A DNA stretch of 64,000 nt. Origin: Streptomyces longwoodensis (GTDB taxonomy: Bacteria > Actinomycetota > Actinomycetes > Streptomycetales > Streptomycetaceae). This document shows positions 42,479 to 51,238 of this stretch, one piece after another. The stretch is from assembly GCF_001514125.1 (NCBI RefSeq), contig NZ_KQ948564.1, positions 125,408 through 189,407 of the forward strand, given 5' to 3'. The notes under the pieces were generated by a model that did no database searches, was not told the DNA's origin, and was given only the letters and a program-made list of their open reading frames with translations. Position 1 is the first letter of the stretch. The number at the start of each line of letters is the position of its first letter. A program made the translations under genes and the position numbers.

Positions 42479-43470
42479 AGGGCTCCCTCCCCGAGGAGGA
42501 GACCTCCTTCCGGGAGACCAGCGCCGAGCCGCACACCGCGTCCGTGCCGTTCTCCCACCTGTCCCTGGAACTGGGGCACTTGTACATGGAGGACTTCGCC
42601 GAGGGCCCGGACCGGCTGCGCCGCCACTTCGCCGCCGTACGGCCCTGGGCGGACGCCGTCCGGGCCGGCGTGGGACCGCTGCCCGAGGGCCGGCGCCCCC
42701 GGATCAGCACCTGCTTCCTCGTCGACGACTACTTCAGCCGTCTGGCCACCCCGGCCGAGCTGCTCCCGCCGCTGCTCGCCGCCGCCCGCGAGGCCGGCCT
42801 GACCATCGACTACCTGGCCCGCGAGTCCGGCTGCGCCGCACCCGACCCCGCCCACCCGGGCAGCGCGCCGCTCGCCGAGTCCGTGCTGCACCGGCTGGTC
42901 GAGTCGCCGCCGCCCGGCAGCACCGGGTACCGCCCGCCCGTCGGCCGCACCGGCTGGCTCACCAACGGCCGCCGCACCCCCTCGCGGCGCACCTCCGCCG
43001 CGCTCGACGCGAGCGACGTCTGGCAGCCGCCCAGCGAGACCCTCGCCCGGGGCCACTCCGTCTTCATGGACGTCGAGCTGTTCAGCGGCACCGAGGAGGA
43101 CCGCACCTGGTCCTGCGCCTTCCTGGCCTCGGTGTGGCAGCTGGCCCGCCTGGGGCTGCTCCGCGACAACGGACGCGCGGTCCTCACCCCCGCCCCGTGG
43201 GACCCCGCCGCCTTCCCGGCCGACTGGGACGCCCTGCCGCCCGTCGTGCGGCTCACCCCGGACGCGGCGCCGTTCACCGCCTACGGCACGTGCAGCGTGC
43301 TCCCGGGCCGCTTCCTGCCCGTCGAGCACGCCGTACGGGTCGTCCTGGACCAGGTGCAGCTCGAACCCGACGTGCTCGACCAGGCCGCGCGGCGCTCCGA
43401 AGCCGAGGGGTACCCGTTACCGGGCGGGGTCGTCGAGCGCACCTCCTACGTGTTCCCGCCGGGACTGTGA
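42475..43470 (+). CDS. SCO2522 family protein, function unknown
   Basis: 331-aa protein without recognised motif, predicted soluble. ASVPFSHLSLELGHLYMEDFAEG, RISTCFLVDDYFSRLATPAELLPPLLAAAREAGLTIDYLARESGC and TWSCAFLASVWQLARLGLLRDNG are its most ordered-looking stretches. The FLVDDYF and YLARESGC segments have the look of an alpha/beta fold. It begins with GTG inside the stop of the variant P-loop gene (GTGA) and is followed 1 bp later by the next cassette gene, so stoichiometric co-expression is likely. Confidence 0.78.
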   Translation: MKGSLPEEETSFRETSAEPHTASVPFSHLSLELGHLYMEDFAEGPDRLRRHFAAVRPWADAVRAGVGPLPEGRRPRISTCFLVDDYFSRLATPAELLPPLLAAAREAGLTIDYLARESGCAAPDPAHPGSAPLAESVLHRLVESPPPGSTGYRPPVGRTGWLTNGRRTPSRRTSAALDASDVWQPPSETLARGHSVFMDVELFSGTEEDRTWSCAFLASVWQLARLGLLRDNGRAVLTPAPWDPAAFPADWDALPPVVRLTPDAAPFTAYGTCSVLPGRFLPVEHAVRVVLDQVQLEPDVLDQAARRSEAEGYPLPGGVVERTSYVFPPGL

Positions 43471-43471
43471 C

Positions 43472-44458
43472 GTGGGCGCCCAGGAGAGCACCCCGCGTCC
43501 GGTGCGTCCGGTCCTCGCCTGCGGCGAGGTGCGCACCTGTCTGCTGCCCACCCGGGACGCCGTGGACGAGCGGGCCGCCGAGGCGCTGCTGCGGCTGCGC
43601 GCCGACGAACGCGTCCGGGTCTCCCGGCGCCCCAACCGCTGCGCCGTCTCCCCGGACGTCCTGACCGGCATCGACTGCCGGCTGCCCACCGCCAACGGCG
43701 CAAAGGTCCGCGCGATCGGCACGGTCGCCGCCCGCGCCGTCCTCACCGAGGGCCGGGTGCTCCAGTCCACGGCGTACTTCGCCGCCCCCGCCGAAGGCCC
43801 CGACGGCCGCCGCCCCTGGGGCTACTACCTGGTGCGGCCCGGCCTGCTGGTACCGGTGGGCCGCCTGCCCGCGCCCGCCGTCGCCGAGGGCTTCCTCGCC
43901 GGGCACCGGCAGGGGGAGCTGGACGTCGGCTCCGTCGCCGAGAGCCTGCTGGCCCGCATCTCGCGCGCCCCGCTGCTGGACTACGACACCCCGCTCAACA
44001 CGGCGAGCACCGTCCTGCGCTGGTCCGCCCGGCCGGCGCCCGCGGACGGCGAGCCGTCCCTGCGCTTCACCGTCGGCGAGGAGGGACTGCGCACCGTCGC
44101 CCTGCGGCTGCCCGAGGGCACGGCGCCCGCCGCCGTCGCCGGGCTCTGCGAGGACCTGGCGCTGCACGACTGGCTGCTCACCACCGTCGGCGACAAACTC
44201 GACGGGGTGCGGCTGGGCACCGACGACCAGGCCGCCGTGCGCAAGGTGCTCGGACCGCTCGTCGACCACCTGCTCCACCTGTGGATGCCCCGGGCCCGCC
44301 TCGAACGCGTCCTCGCGGGACTGTGGGACGCGCTGGAGGAGGCGCCGGGCTTCACCCGCCAGTGGGACGCCCTGGCCCAGCGCATCCGCGACCAGCTGGC
44401 CCTGCGCGCCCTGCTCGCCCGCCGCGAGGCGCTGGACGCCCGGCTCACCACCCGCTGA
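43472..44458 (+). CDS. SCO2521 family protein, function unknown
   Basis: 328-aa protein of unknown function, predicted soluble. ACGEVRTCLLPTRDAVDERAAEALLRLRADERVRVSRRPNRCAVSPD forms the N-terminus, VGEEGLRTVALRLPEGTAPAAVAGLCEDLALHDWLLTTV is a middle segment, and the C-terminal ~80 residues are strongly helical (RKVLGPLVDHLLHLWMPRARLERVLAGLWDALEEAPGF) and could be a coiled or scaffold region. GTG start 1 bp after the previous stop. It closes the tightly overlapping part of the cassette. Confidence 0.78.
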   Translation: MGAQESTPRPVRPVLACGEVRTCLLPTRDAVDERAAEALLRLRADERVRVSRRPNRCAVSPDVLTGIDCRLPTANGAKVRAIGTVAARAVLTEGRVLQSTAYFAAPAEGPDGRRPWGYYLVRPGLLVPVGRLPAPAVAEGFLAGHRQGELDVGSVAESLLARISRAPLLDYDTPLNTASTVLRWSARPAPADGEPSLRFTVGEEGLRTVALRLPEGTAPAAVAGLCEDLALHDWLLTTVGDKLDGVRLGTDDQAAVRKVLGPLVDHLLHLWMPRARLERVLAGLWDALEEAPGFTRQWDALAQRIRDQLALRALLARREALDARLTTR

Positions 44459-44557
44459 GCCACCCGCACGCACCACCACGGCACGAGAAGGAACCACACG
44501 GCACGACCCACGACAGACAGACGGTCCGCGCACCATCCCAACGGGGGGACACACGAG

Positions 44558-45556
44558 ATGCCTGGCCCGACGCACCCGCACCATCCCGACCGCACCGACG
44601 TACCGCGCCGCTCCGACGCCGACAGCGCCCGCCGGGTGACCCAGAAGGTCCTGGTCACCATCGTCATCGGTGGAGTCGTCTACGTCCTCACCAACGTCCT
44701 GCTGCCCGAGGACGACGGCCCCTGGCAGCTCGTGCTGTCGGTGCTGTGCGGCGGGGCGGTGCTGCTCACCCAGTTCATGATCTCGTTCGCGCACCAGCTC
44801 ACCGAGCTGAAGTACGTGGTCGAGAAGCGCTTCGCCGACATCGGCGAGGCGACCAAGCTGTTCAACGAGGTGGAGAAGTTACGCGGCGACGGCGTGCCCC
44901 GGCTCGCCGAGCACGCCACCAAGGTCGTCTCCACCGGGCCCGACATCCTGCACGACTTCGCGCACGAGGAGATCAACCGCCTCGCCGCGCAGATGGAGGA
45001 CCTCACCAACCTCAGCGCCGAGACGCCGGGCGAGAACCACGACTGGCTGATGACGCTCACCAAGTGCACCCGCAGCAGCATCGACGCGATCAGCACCACG
45101 GTCGTCGACGACGGCTTCTGGTCCACCGAGCCCGCCAGCCGCTACCTCACCGCGCAGCGGGAGGCGATCCTGGAGCGGCACATCACCGTGCGGCGGCTGT
45201 TCATCGTCAAGGAACGCGGGGAGCGGGCCGCCCTCGCCCCGATCTGCGAGGAGCAGCGGCTGATGGGCATCGAGGTGCGGGTGGTGGCGCTGGACCAGCT
45301 GCCCGCGCACCTGCGCCGGGGCAAGATGATCGACTTCATCGTCTTCGACGGGGCGCTGAGCTACGAGATACACGCCGACCAGCTCAGCGTGAACTCCTCG
45401 ACGACCGTCAACGCCCGCGCCGACCTGGTGCAGCCGCTGATCCGCCGCTTCGACCAGCTCTGGGACGCCGCCCGCGAGCAGCAGTCCCCGAACGGCCAGC
45501 CCGACCCGGACAGCCTGCGCGCCCTGACCAACGGCCCGGACCCGGCCGGTGCCTGA
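44558..45556 (+). CDS. Membrane protein with cytosolic C-terminal domain, function unknown
   Basis: 332-aa protein. Two membrane helices near the N-terminus (about residues 31-49 and 57-77) are followed by an amphipathic region (LTELKYVVEKRFADIGEATKLFNEVEKL) and a cytosolic C-terminal domain of about 170 residues with alternating strands (ERHITVRRLFIVKERG, RLMGIEVRVVALDQLP, GKMIDFIVFDGALSYEIHA). That domain resembles PLD-like regulatory domains lacking the HKD motif, a weak impression only. It follows the SCO2521-type gene by 99 bp on the same strand and may anchor the cassette to the membrane. Confidence 0.75.
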   Translation: MPGPTHPHHPDRTDVPRRSDADSARRVTQKVLVTIVIGGVVYVLTNVLLPEDDGPWQLVLSVLCGGAVLLTQFMISFAHQLTELKYVVEKRFADIGEATKLFNEVEKLRGDGVPRLAEHATKVVSTGPDILHDFAHEEINRLAAQMEDLTNLSAETPGENHDWLMTLTKCTRSSIDAISTTVVDDGFWSTEPASRYLTAQREAILERHITVRRLFIVKERGERAALAPICEEQRLMGIEVRVVALDQLPAHLRRGKMIDFIVFDGALSYEIHADQLSVNSSTTVNARADLVQPLIRRFDQLWDAAREQQSPNGQPDPDSLRALTNGPDPAGA

Positions 45557-45594
45557 CCGGCCGGGCCCGGGGGTGCGCCCGTGGGCGGGGTGCC

Positions 45595-47256
45595 TCAGAA
45601 CAGCTTGGTGCCCTTCAGCCGCGCCTTGACCGCCTCGCGGCCGTTGCCGAGGATCATCCGGCGCACGACCGGGTCGGCCTCGGTGGCGGCCCAGCGGACC
45701 ATCTTCAGCAGGGTCTTGGGCCGCGGGTTGAGGAAGCGCACCTCGCGCTCGGCGTACCCGAAGTTCTTCGGGACGAAGTCGGCGGCCAGCAGCCGGTCGT
45801 AGAGCAGGTCGGCGGCGTCGGCGGCGGTCACCGCGCCGGCCTCGACGGCCTCGCACTGCTTGACCATCGTCTCGTACAGGTCGGCGAAACCGTCGTGGTC
45901 GGGCCAGTACAGGCCCGGGTTGGGCACCTCCTCCAGGTCCGTGAAGTGGCTGTCGCGGCCGTCCCGGCGGAACTTGGTCAGCGCGCTCTGCATGCGGTAC
46001 ACCCCCGCGTTGGCGCCCCACGCCCAGATCCTGAACACCGCGCTCCACAGGTCGTAGTCGGTCCAGGAGATGTACGACGAGTTGACCAGGGTGTCGTTGT
46101 GGTCGAGCAGGCCCTGCTGGAGCCGGTCCACCGGGGCGAAGCGCTCGGCCGAGAAGTCGTCGTCCTGCACGGCCCGCAGCAGCCGCCAGGCGAGCAGGTT
46201 CAGGGCCTCGGTGGTGTTGGACAGGCCGCGGGAGAACAGCGGGTCGATGAAGCCGGCCGCGTGCGACAGCAGGAACCACCGGTCGCCCGCGGTCTTCGAG
46301 GAGGAGTACTGCAGCCGGCCGGTCGCCGTCCACTCGCGCACCGGCTTGATGCCCTCGAACTGCCGGGCGACGTCCGGGAACGGCGCCGCCAGCGCGTGGA
46401 AGTCCTCCTCGGCCGTCAGCCCGGCCGGCTTGGGGTAGCGGCGCGGGTCGACGGTCATGCCCACGCTGCACAGGGGGTTCTTGGACCACTTGTTGTTGTC
46501 GAAGGCGATCACCCAGCCCCAGCCGCGCTCGAACATGTGGTGCACGGTGCCCTCGTACCAGGGCACCGGCGGGCGCCAGTTCTCGGGCACGGTGTCGAAG
46601 AGCCGGTCGGTGGGCGTGATGCCGACGACGTGGTTCCACACCGAGCGCGAGTGGTGCTTGAACCGGCAGGGGTCCTCGCGCAGGCCGAACTTCTCGGCGA
46701 CGGGGGAGCGGAAGCCGCTCGCGTCCACCAGGTAGCGGGCCCGGTACTCGCCGTCCTGGCCGGACAGGGTGACGCCCGAGCCGTCGAAGTCGATGTCGGT
46801 GACGCGGAAGTTCTGCCGCGCGACGCAGCCGTACTTCACCGCCACGTGGAACAGGTAGGAGTCCGTGTCCTGCCGGAACAGGTGCGCGGCCTCGTGCAGC
46901 AGCTGGGGCGGGGTGGCGAACTCGTTGACCTCGCGCGGGTTCTGCGGGGCGCCCTCGTGGTGCAGCAGGAACCCGAAGTGGCGCTTGACGCCGAAGCGCG
47001 GGCCGATCGCCCGGGTGGTGTCCGTGAACGACGCCAGGTGCGCGATCTCCGGCACGTCGTAGCGCTCGGCGAGCGTGCGCAGCGAGACGAGCGTGAACGG
47101 GATCGTCGACTCGCCGATGGCGAACCGTGGGTGCGAGCCGGCGTCCAGCAGCAGCGTCCTGACCCCCTGCCGGGCGAGGATCGCGCCCAGGATCGACCCG
47201 GCCACCCCCGACCCGAGGATCGCGACGTCGTACCTCTGCGTGCCCCGTGGCTCCAT
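45595..47256 (-). CDS. FAD-dependent oxidoreductase, tryptophan halogenase-like
   Basis: 553-aa flavoprotein. The FAD motif is VAILGSGVAGSILGAILARQG at the N-terminus, followed by FAIGESTIPF, as in flavin-dependent halogenases, and by YLVDASGFRSPVA. The halogenase signature WxWxIP appears as GWGWVIAF (Pro replaced by Ala-Phe). RFLLSHAAGFIDPLFSRGL is the second FAD-contacting motif. A Lys in FGVKRHFGFLLH may correspond to the catalytic halogenase Lys, but the alignment is by eye. The substrate is unknown. It is paralogous to the next gene; the tail is longer than in PrnA-type enzymes. Confidence 0.83.
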   Translation of the reverse strand: MEPRGTQRYDVAILGSGVAGSILGAILARQGVRTLLLDAGSHPRFAIGESTIPFTLVSLRTLAERYDVPEIAHLASFTDTTRAIGPRFGVKRHFGFLLHHEGAPQNPREVNEFATPPQLLHEAAHLFRQDTDSYLFHVAVKYGCVARQNFRVTDIDFDGSGVTLSGQDGEYRARYLVDASGFRSPVAEKFGLREDPCRFKHHSRSVWNHVVGITPTDRLFDTVPENWRPPVPWYEGTVHHMFERGWGWVIAFDNNKWSKNPLCSVGMTVDPRRYPKPAGLTAEEDFHALAAPFPDVARQFEGIKPVREWTATGRLQYSSSKTAGDRWFLLSHAAGFIDPLFSRGLSNTTEALNLLAWRLLRAVQDDDFSAERFAPVDRLQQGLLDHNDTLVNSSYISWTDYDLWSAVFRIWAWGANAGVYRMQSALTKFRRDGRDSHFTDLEEVPNPGLYWPDHDGFADLYETMVKQCEAVEAGAVTAADAADLLYDRLLAADFVPKNFGYAEREVRFLNPRPKTLLKMVRWAATEADPVVRRMILGNGREAVKARLKGTKLF

Positions 47257-47437
47257 GTCCTGTCTCCTTGTCGGTCGTCTCCCCGCGACGGCCGCCTTCG
47301 TGAGGGGCGGTGTCGCGGGGTCGGTCTCGCACCGGGCGGTGCCCGCCCGGACGGTGGCGCTACGGCGATCGGTGTCGGGGGATGGGGGAAGGGGGTGGTG
47401 CTCCTGCGGGACCGCCCGGCCGGCGTCGGTGCGCGGG

Positions 47438-49096
47438 TCAGCGGCGGGCCGCGCGCAGGCGTTCGCCGAGCAGTCCGCGCAGCGCCCCCTTGAGCAGCAC
47501 GGCGGTGTCCTCCGGGGCCTCGGCGCGGACCCAGCGGGCGGCCCGCAGCAGCCGGGCCGGGGTGTTGTGGAAGAACCGGTCGGCCGGGTCGGCGAGGCCC
47601 AGCGGCGGCGGGACGTAGTCGGCCTCGCGCAGTGCGGCGAAGATCCGCTCCGCCGCGTCGGCGGGGGTGCGCCGGCCCGCCTCGACGTCGGTGCACAGGG
47701 TGCGGGCCAGCGGCGCCAGGGAGGCGAAGTGGGCGCCGCCGGGCCGGTCCGGCCCCTCCAGCGCGCGGAAGACGGCGTCGTCACCGGTCCTGGCGTAGGC
47801 CGCGTTCGCGTGCTCGACGGCGAGCGCGCCGAGCACCGTGCTCAGCGTCCACACCCGGACCACGGCGTTGAACAGCGCGTGGTCGCGGAACGCCACGAAC
47901 GAGGCGCGGGTGAGGTCGTCGTGCGCGCCGAGCAGGGAGCGCTGGAGGTCCTCGACGGGACGGAAGCGTTCCGTCGACCAGTCGCCGTCCCGGGCGGCCG
48001 CGATCAGCCGCCAGGCGAGGGCGTTGACGACCTCCAGGCTGTGCCCGAGCCCGCGCGAGTAGAGCGGGTCGACGAACCCGGCCGCGTGGGAGGCGAGGCA
48101 GTAGCGGTCGCCGACCATGCGGCTCACGGAGTGCTGGAGCGGGTCGGCCGAGGCCCACGGGCGCACGGCCCGCGCCCCTGCGAACTGCCGCGCCACGTCC
48201 GGAAGTCGCCCCAGGACGGCGTCGAACTCCTCCTGCGGCGACCGCCCCTCCACCGCCGGGTGCCCGCGCGCGTCGAGGACGAGCCCGACGCTGCACGGGC
48301 CGTCGCCGCCGCGCCGCCGGTTGCCGAACGGGATCACCCACAGCCAGCCGCCGTCGAAGACGTGGTGCAGGGTGCCCTCGTGCCACCGGCCCGGCTGCCC
48401 GCCGGCCCGCCCGCCCGGGGTGTCGTCGTACGGCGTCACCCCGGTCATGTGGGTGTACAGGCAGCGCGACCGGTGCTCCCAGGCGGCCGGCTCCTCGCGC
48501 AGCCCCAGTTCGCGGGCCACCGGGGAGCCGGGCCCGCTCGCGTCCACCACGTACCGCACGGCGGTCTCCGTGCCGTCGGCCGTGCGCAGCCACGCCCCGC
48601 GGTCCGCCTCGACGCGCACGCCCTCGACGCGGGCCCCGGCTCCGGTGCGCACTTCGGCGCCGGTGCGCCCGGCCAGCGCGAGCAGCCGGGCGTCGACGTC
48701 CTCCCGGTACAGGTGCGGCGGGTCGGGCACGACGGAGGGGTTGACCACCTGGTACACCTCGCCGGGGTGCTGGCGCAGCCCCGGGCGGTGCAGCACGAAG
48801 CCGACGTTGCGCAGCACCCCCGAGCGGGCCGACAGGGTGCCCGCGACCTGCTCGGCCGAGCCCAGGGCGGCGATCTCCGGCACGTCGTAGCGCCGGGCGA
48901 CGGCCCGGGCCAGCGCCGCGCTGTAGGGCACCATCGACTCGCCCACGGCGAACCGCGGGCCCGGTGCCGCCTCCAGCAGCAGCGTGCGGACGCCGGCCCG
49001 GGCCAGGACCGTCGCGAGCAGCGAGCCCGCGAAGCCGCCTCCGATCACGCCGACGTCGTACTCCGCCGGGCCGTTCCCACCGTTCGTCGTCTCCAC
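47438..49096 (-). CDS. FAD-dependent oxidoreductase, tryptophan halogenase-like (paralog)
   Basis: 552-aa paralog of the following gene. VGVIGGGFAGSLLATVLARAG (FAD), FAVGESMVPYS, YVVDASGPGSPVARELGLREEP, the complete halogenase motif in GGWLWVIPF, and YCLASHAAGFVDPLYSRGLGH are present. The region aligned with KRHFGFLLH of the paralog reads RNVGFVLHR, with no Lys there, so a true halogenase reaction is doubtful and hydroxylation or desaturation is equally possible. A good sigma-70-type promoter lies about 70 bp upstream. The two genes point the same way, 181 bp apart. Confidence 0.82.
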   Translation of the reverse strand: METTNGGNGPAEYDVGVIGGGFAGSLLATVLARAGVRTLLLEAAPGPRFAVGESMVPYSAALARAVARRYDVPEIAALGSAEQVAGTLSARSGVLRNVGFVLHRPGLRQHPGEVYQVVNPSVVPDPPHLYREDVDARLLALAGRTGAEVRTGAGARVEGVRVEADRGAWLRTADGTETAVRYVVDASGPGSPVARELGLREEPAAWEHRSRCLYTHMTGVTPYDDTPGGRAGGQPGRWHEGTLHHVFDGGWLWVIPFGNRRRGGDGPCSVGLVLDARGHPAVEGRSPQEEFDAVLGRLPDVARQFAGARAVRPWASADPLQHSVSRMVGDRYCLASHAAGFVDPLYSRGLGHSLEVVNALAWRLIAAARDGDWSTERFRPVEDLQRSLLGAHDDLTRASFVAFRDHALFNAVVRVWTLSTVLGALAVEHANAAYARTGDDAVFRALEGPDRPGGAHFASLAPLARTLCTDVEAGRRTPADAAERIFAALREADYVPPPLGLADPADRFFHNTPARLLRAARWVRAEAPEDTAVLLKGALRGLLGERLRAARR

Positions 49097-49162
49097 GGGG
49101 CCTCACCGTCGCTCGGATGCGGCGCGCGGACGTGCAGCGCGCAGAAATGCATGGCGCGTTGA

Positions 49163-49190
49163 ATTCTACGGACGTTGAGTTACGGTGCAA
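49163..49190 (-). promoter_or_regulatory. Putative promoter of the halogenase-like pair
   Basis: On the minus strand: TTGCAC (49185-49190), 16-bp spacer, TAGAAT (49163-49168), with the gene start about 67 bp further on. Two imperfect direct copies of the pattern CGTTGA-N(1-3)-(T/C)TACGG lie within it on the plus strand and could be a regulator site. Confidence 0.55.
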
Positions 49191-49206
49191 TGGGCCGGGT
49201 GCCGGC

Positions 49207-49466
49207 GTGCGCGGTTTTCGGCCGAGGGACTGGCTGGTCGCCCTGGACTCCTCGATCGTGCGGGCCCACCAGCACACCGCTGCCAAAGGGGGCTCGAGGA
49301 ACACGGGCTCGGACGCTCCCGCGGCGGGCTGGCGAGCAAGATCCACCTGGCCTGCGACGGGCGGGGCCGCCCCCTGGCGTTCACGCTCACGGCCGGCACC
49401 CGCAACGACTGCACCCAGGCCGAGACGGTCATCGACAAGATCCGGGTCGCGGGCCGGGCCGTCTGA
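49207..49466 (+). pseudogene. IS5-family transposase remnant, frameshifted
   Basis: About 85 codons of the middle of an IS5-type DDE transposase. One frame gives RPRDWLVALDSSIVRAHQHTAAKGG (first catalytic Asp), and a different frame continues GLEEHGLGRSRGGLASKIHLACDGRGRPLAFTLTAGTRND (key parts quoted) to a stop at 49466. The switch lies near 49290. N-terminal and C-terminal parts, including the remaining catalytic residues, and terminal inverted repeats are missing. It marks the left edge of a region of gene decay. Confidence 0.8.
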
Positions 49467-49497
49467 CCACTGCGACCCTCAACAGCACAGGCCCGGC

Positions 49498-50155
49498 TTA
49501 CGGTGCCGACAGGGCTGTGCGCTCGGCTTTCACCAGCCAGTCGGTGTACCAGCGGGCGAACGTTACTGGCGTACCGTCGTGGCCGAGCAGTGGGGCGAGG
49601 TCTACGTCGTCCACCCGGCAGTCGGACCAGATCGTGCCACGGTGGCTTCCGCTGATGATCAGCCATTCTCTCCGAGGAAGAGGACTTCGACGACATCGAG
49701 GACTTCGACGACGCCATCGAGGCGTGGGACGAGCGGTGGGGGCGTTGGGTAAGAAGGTCGTCGAGCAACTTCGGGTCCGGGCCCTGGTCGGGAAACGGCT
49801 CGGCAAGCCTCGACAGGTCGGCCAGATCCGCGCCGTCGCCTTCCCAACGCCAGCGGCCTCTCTCGCGCCGAACCGTGAACAGGCCGTACCCGGGGCCGGC
49901 GCCGCCCGCGCCGACGTTCAGCAGGAATGTCCGGTACTCCTCTGGCAGCCGCACGCCCGTCTGAGCCTCGAGTTCGGCAAGGTCGCCCCGGGTAAGCGGG
50001 TCCTTGGCGATCCACCTGTGCCCCAGTGCCCCAAACACCTTGCTGCCGGAAGGCCCTGCACCCGCCGCCTCGACCCGCTGCTTGGTGCTGTTGTCCGCAG
50101 GGCGCCGCTCTCCGGCCAGACGCAAACGAACCCGAACAGCCGGCCATTGATCCAC
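49498..50155 (-). pseudogene. SMI1/KNR4 family protein, broken and apparently with an inverted middle segment
   Basis: The N-terminal part (start about 50155) reads LTRGDLAELEAQTGVRLPEEYRTFLLNVGAGG, then GPGYGLFTVRR and LAEPFPDQGPDPKLLDDLL in one frame. The C-terminal part lies in another frame: REWLIISGSHRGTIWSDC, then DDVDLAPLLGHDGTPVTFARWYTDWL to the stop at 49498. Between them (about 49668-49740) the minus strand makes no sense, whereas the plus strand encodes EEEDFDDIEDFDDAIEAWDERW, which looks like the family's own acidic AWDERW segment. SMI1/KNR4 proteins often act as immunity proteins. This copy is not functional as it stands. Confidence 0.75.
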
Positions 50156-50158
50156 TCG

Positions 50159-51238
50159 TTACTTGATCACCAACCATGCCGCCCTGCACACCGTCGCGAG
50201 GCCCGCGAGCGCCATGGCGTCACCCGAGCCCGTGAACTCGGCCACGGCACCGCACAAGACCGGCCCCATCCCCTGCACGGACATCAGTCCGGCGGTCAGC
50301 AGTGCGAACGCCTGGCCGCGACGGGCCTCCGGGACCGCTTCGAGGAAGGGCCGCTGGAGCCCAAGTGCGTAGGCGAACCCGGTACCGGACACCAGGAGCA
50401 GTGCCGCGCCGACCACGCGTGACGGCTCCAACGCGAAGCCGACCAGAGGCAGGCCCAGAACCACGATCAGCGGGACGACCAGGCGTTCCCGGGCGGCTGG
50501 CCGGAGGAAGCGCCCGATGGCCAGGTCACCGACGAACATGCCGAGGGGCAGGCACGCGAGCAGCAGTCCGGCCGAACCGGCGGGCATGCCGTGGCCGCTC
50601 GTGAAGGGGACCGCCAGGCTCTCGGCGCCGGCCACGAGCGCCGGTGGCACCCACTGGGCGAACAGGAGGCTGCGCACCCTCGGTTCGGCGAGCAGCTTCG
50701 TGTTGCCGGACCAACTGAGACGCAGTAGCGAGCCGTTGGTCTGTCGTTCCTCGTGGCCAACCGTCTGCGGAGCAGGGGGCAGGTCGGGCAGCTGGAGGCG
50801 GACGGCCGCAGCGGCTGCCAGATAGGCGCCCGCGCTGACCAGCAGCGCCCTCTGTGGGCCGAGGAACCCGACCGCGGCACCGCCAGCGGCCAGACCGGCC
50901 AACTGGGCCGCCTACACGGACATGTTCGACAGCGAGCGCCCCAGGACGTAGGCGTCACCGGTGAGCCGCTCGGCGATGAGCCGGTTGGACGCACCACTGA
51001 CGGCGGGCGTCGTGAAGGCCACGGCGGCGATGAGGAACAGGACCGCCGCTACCGACAGGCGGGTCGCCCCCATCACGGCGGCCGCTGCGTACTGGATTCC
51101 GTATCCGACGGTGATGACCCGGCGCGGGCGGGCGCGGTCGGCGAGTGCGCCGAGGAGGAGCGAACCGGCCACCTGCGGGAGGAAACCGATGCCGAACGGT
51201 AGGTGGCCCGCTGTTCGGGAGTGGGGGCGGAGGTCATG
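50159..51238 (-). pseudogene. MFS transporter, interrupted by a stop codon and 5' degraded
   Basis: The C-terminal piece (50159-50902) has helices such as LALVSAG-type segments, LLLACLPLGMFVGDLAIGRFL, LVVPLIVVLGLPLVGFAL and MSVQGMGPVLCGAVAEF. It is preceded in the same frame by a TAG codon at about 50909-50911, then by the earlier helices (51172 down: VAGSLLLGALADRARPRRVITVGYG, the MFS loop motif). Upstream of 51200 the sequence FGIGFLPQ continues in frame but soon loses similarity, and the first helices are missing or frameshifted. It abuts the broken SMI1 gene. Confidence 0.75.

Noticed and set aside
49175..50422. 415-aa plus-strand ORF over the decay zone
   Set aside because: No coherent domain; it passes through a transposase fragment and two minus-strand pseudogenes in the wrong frame.
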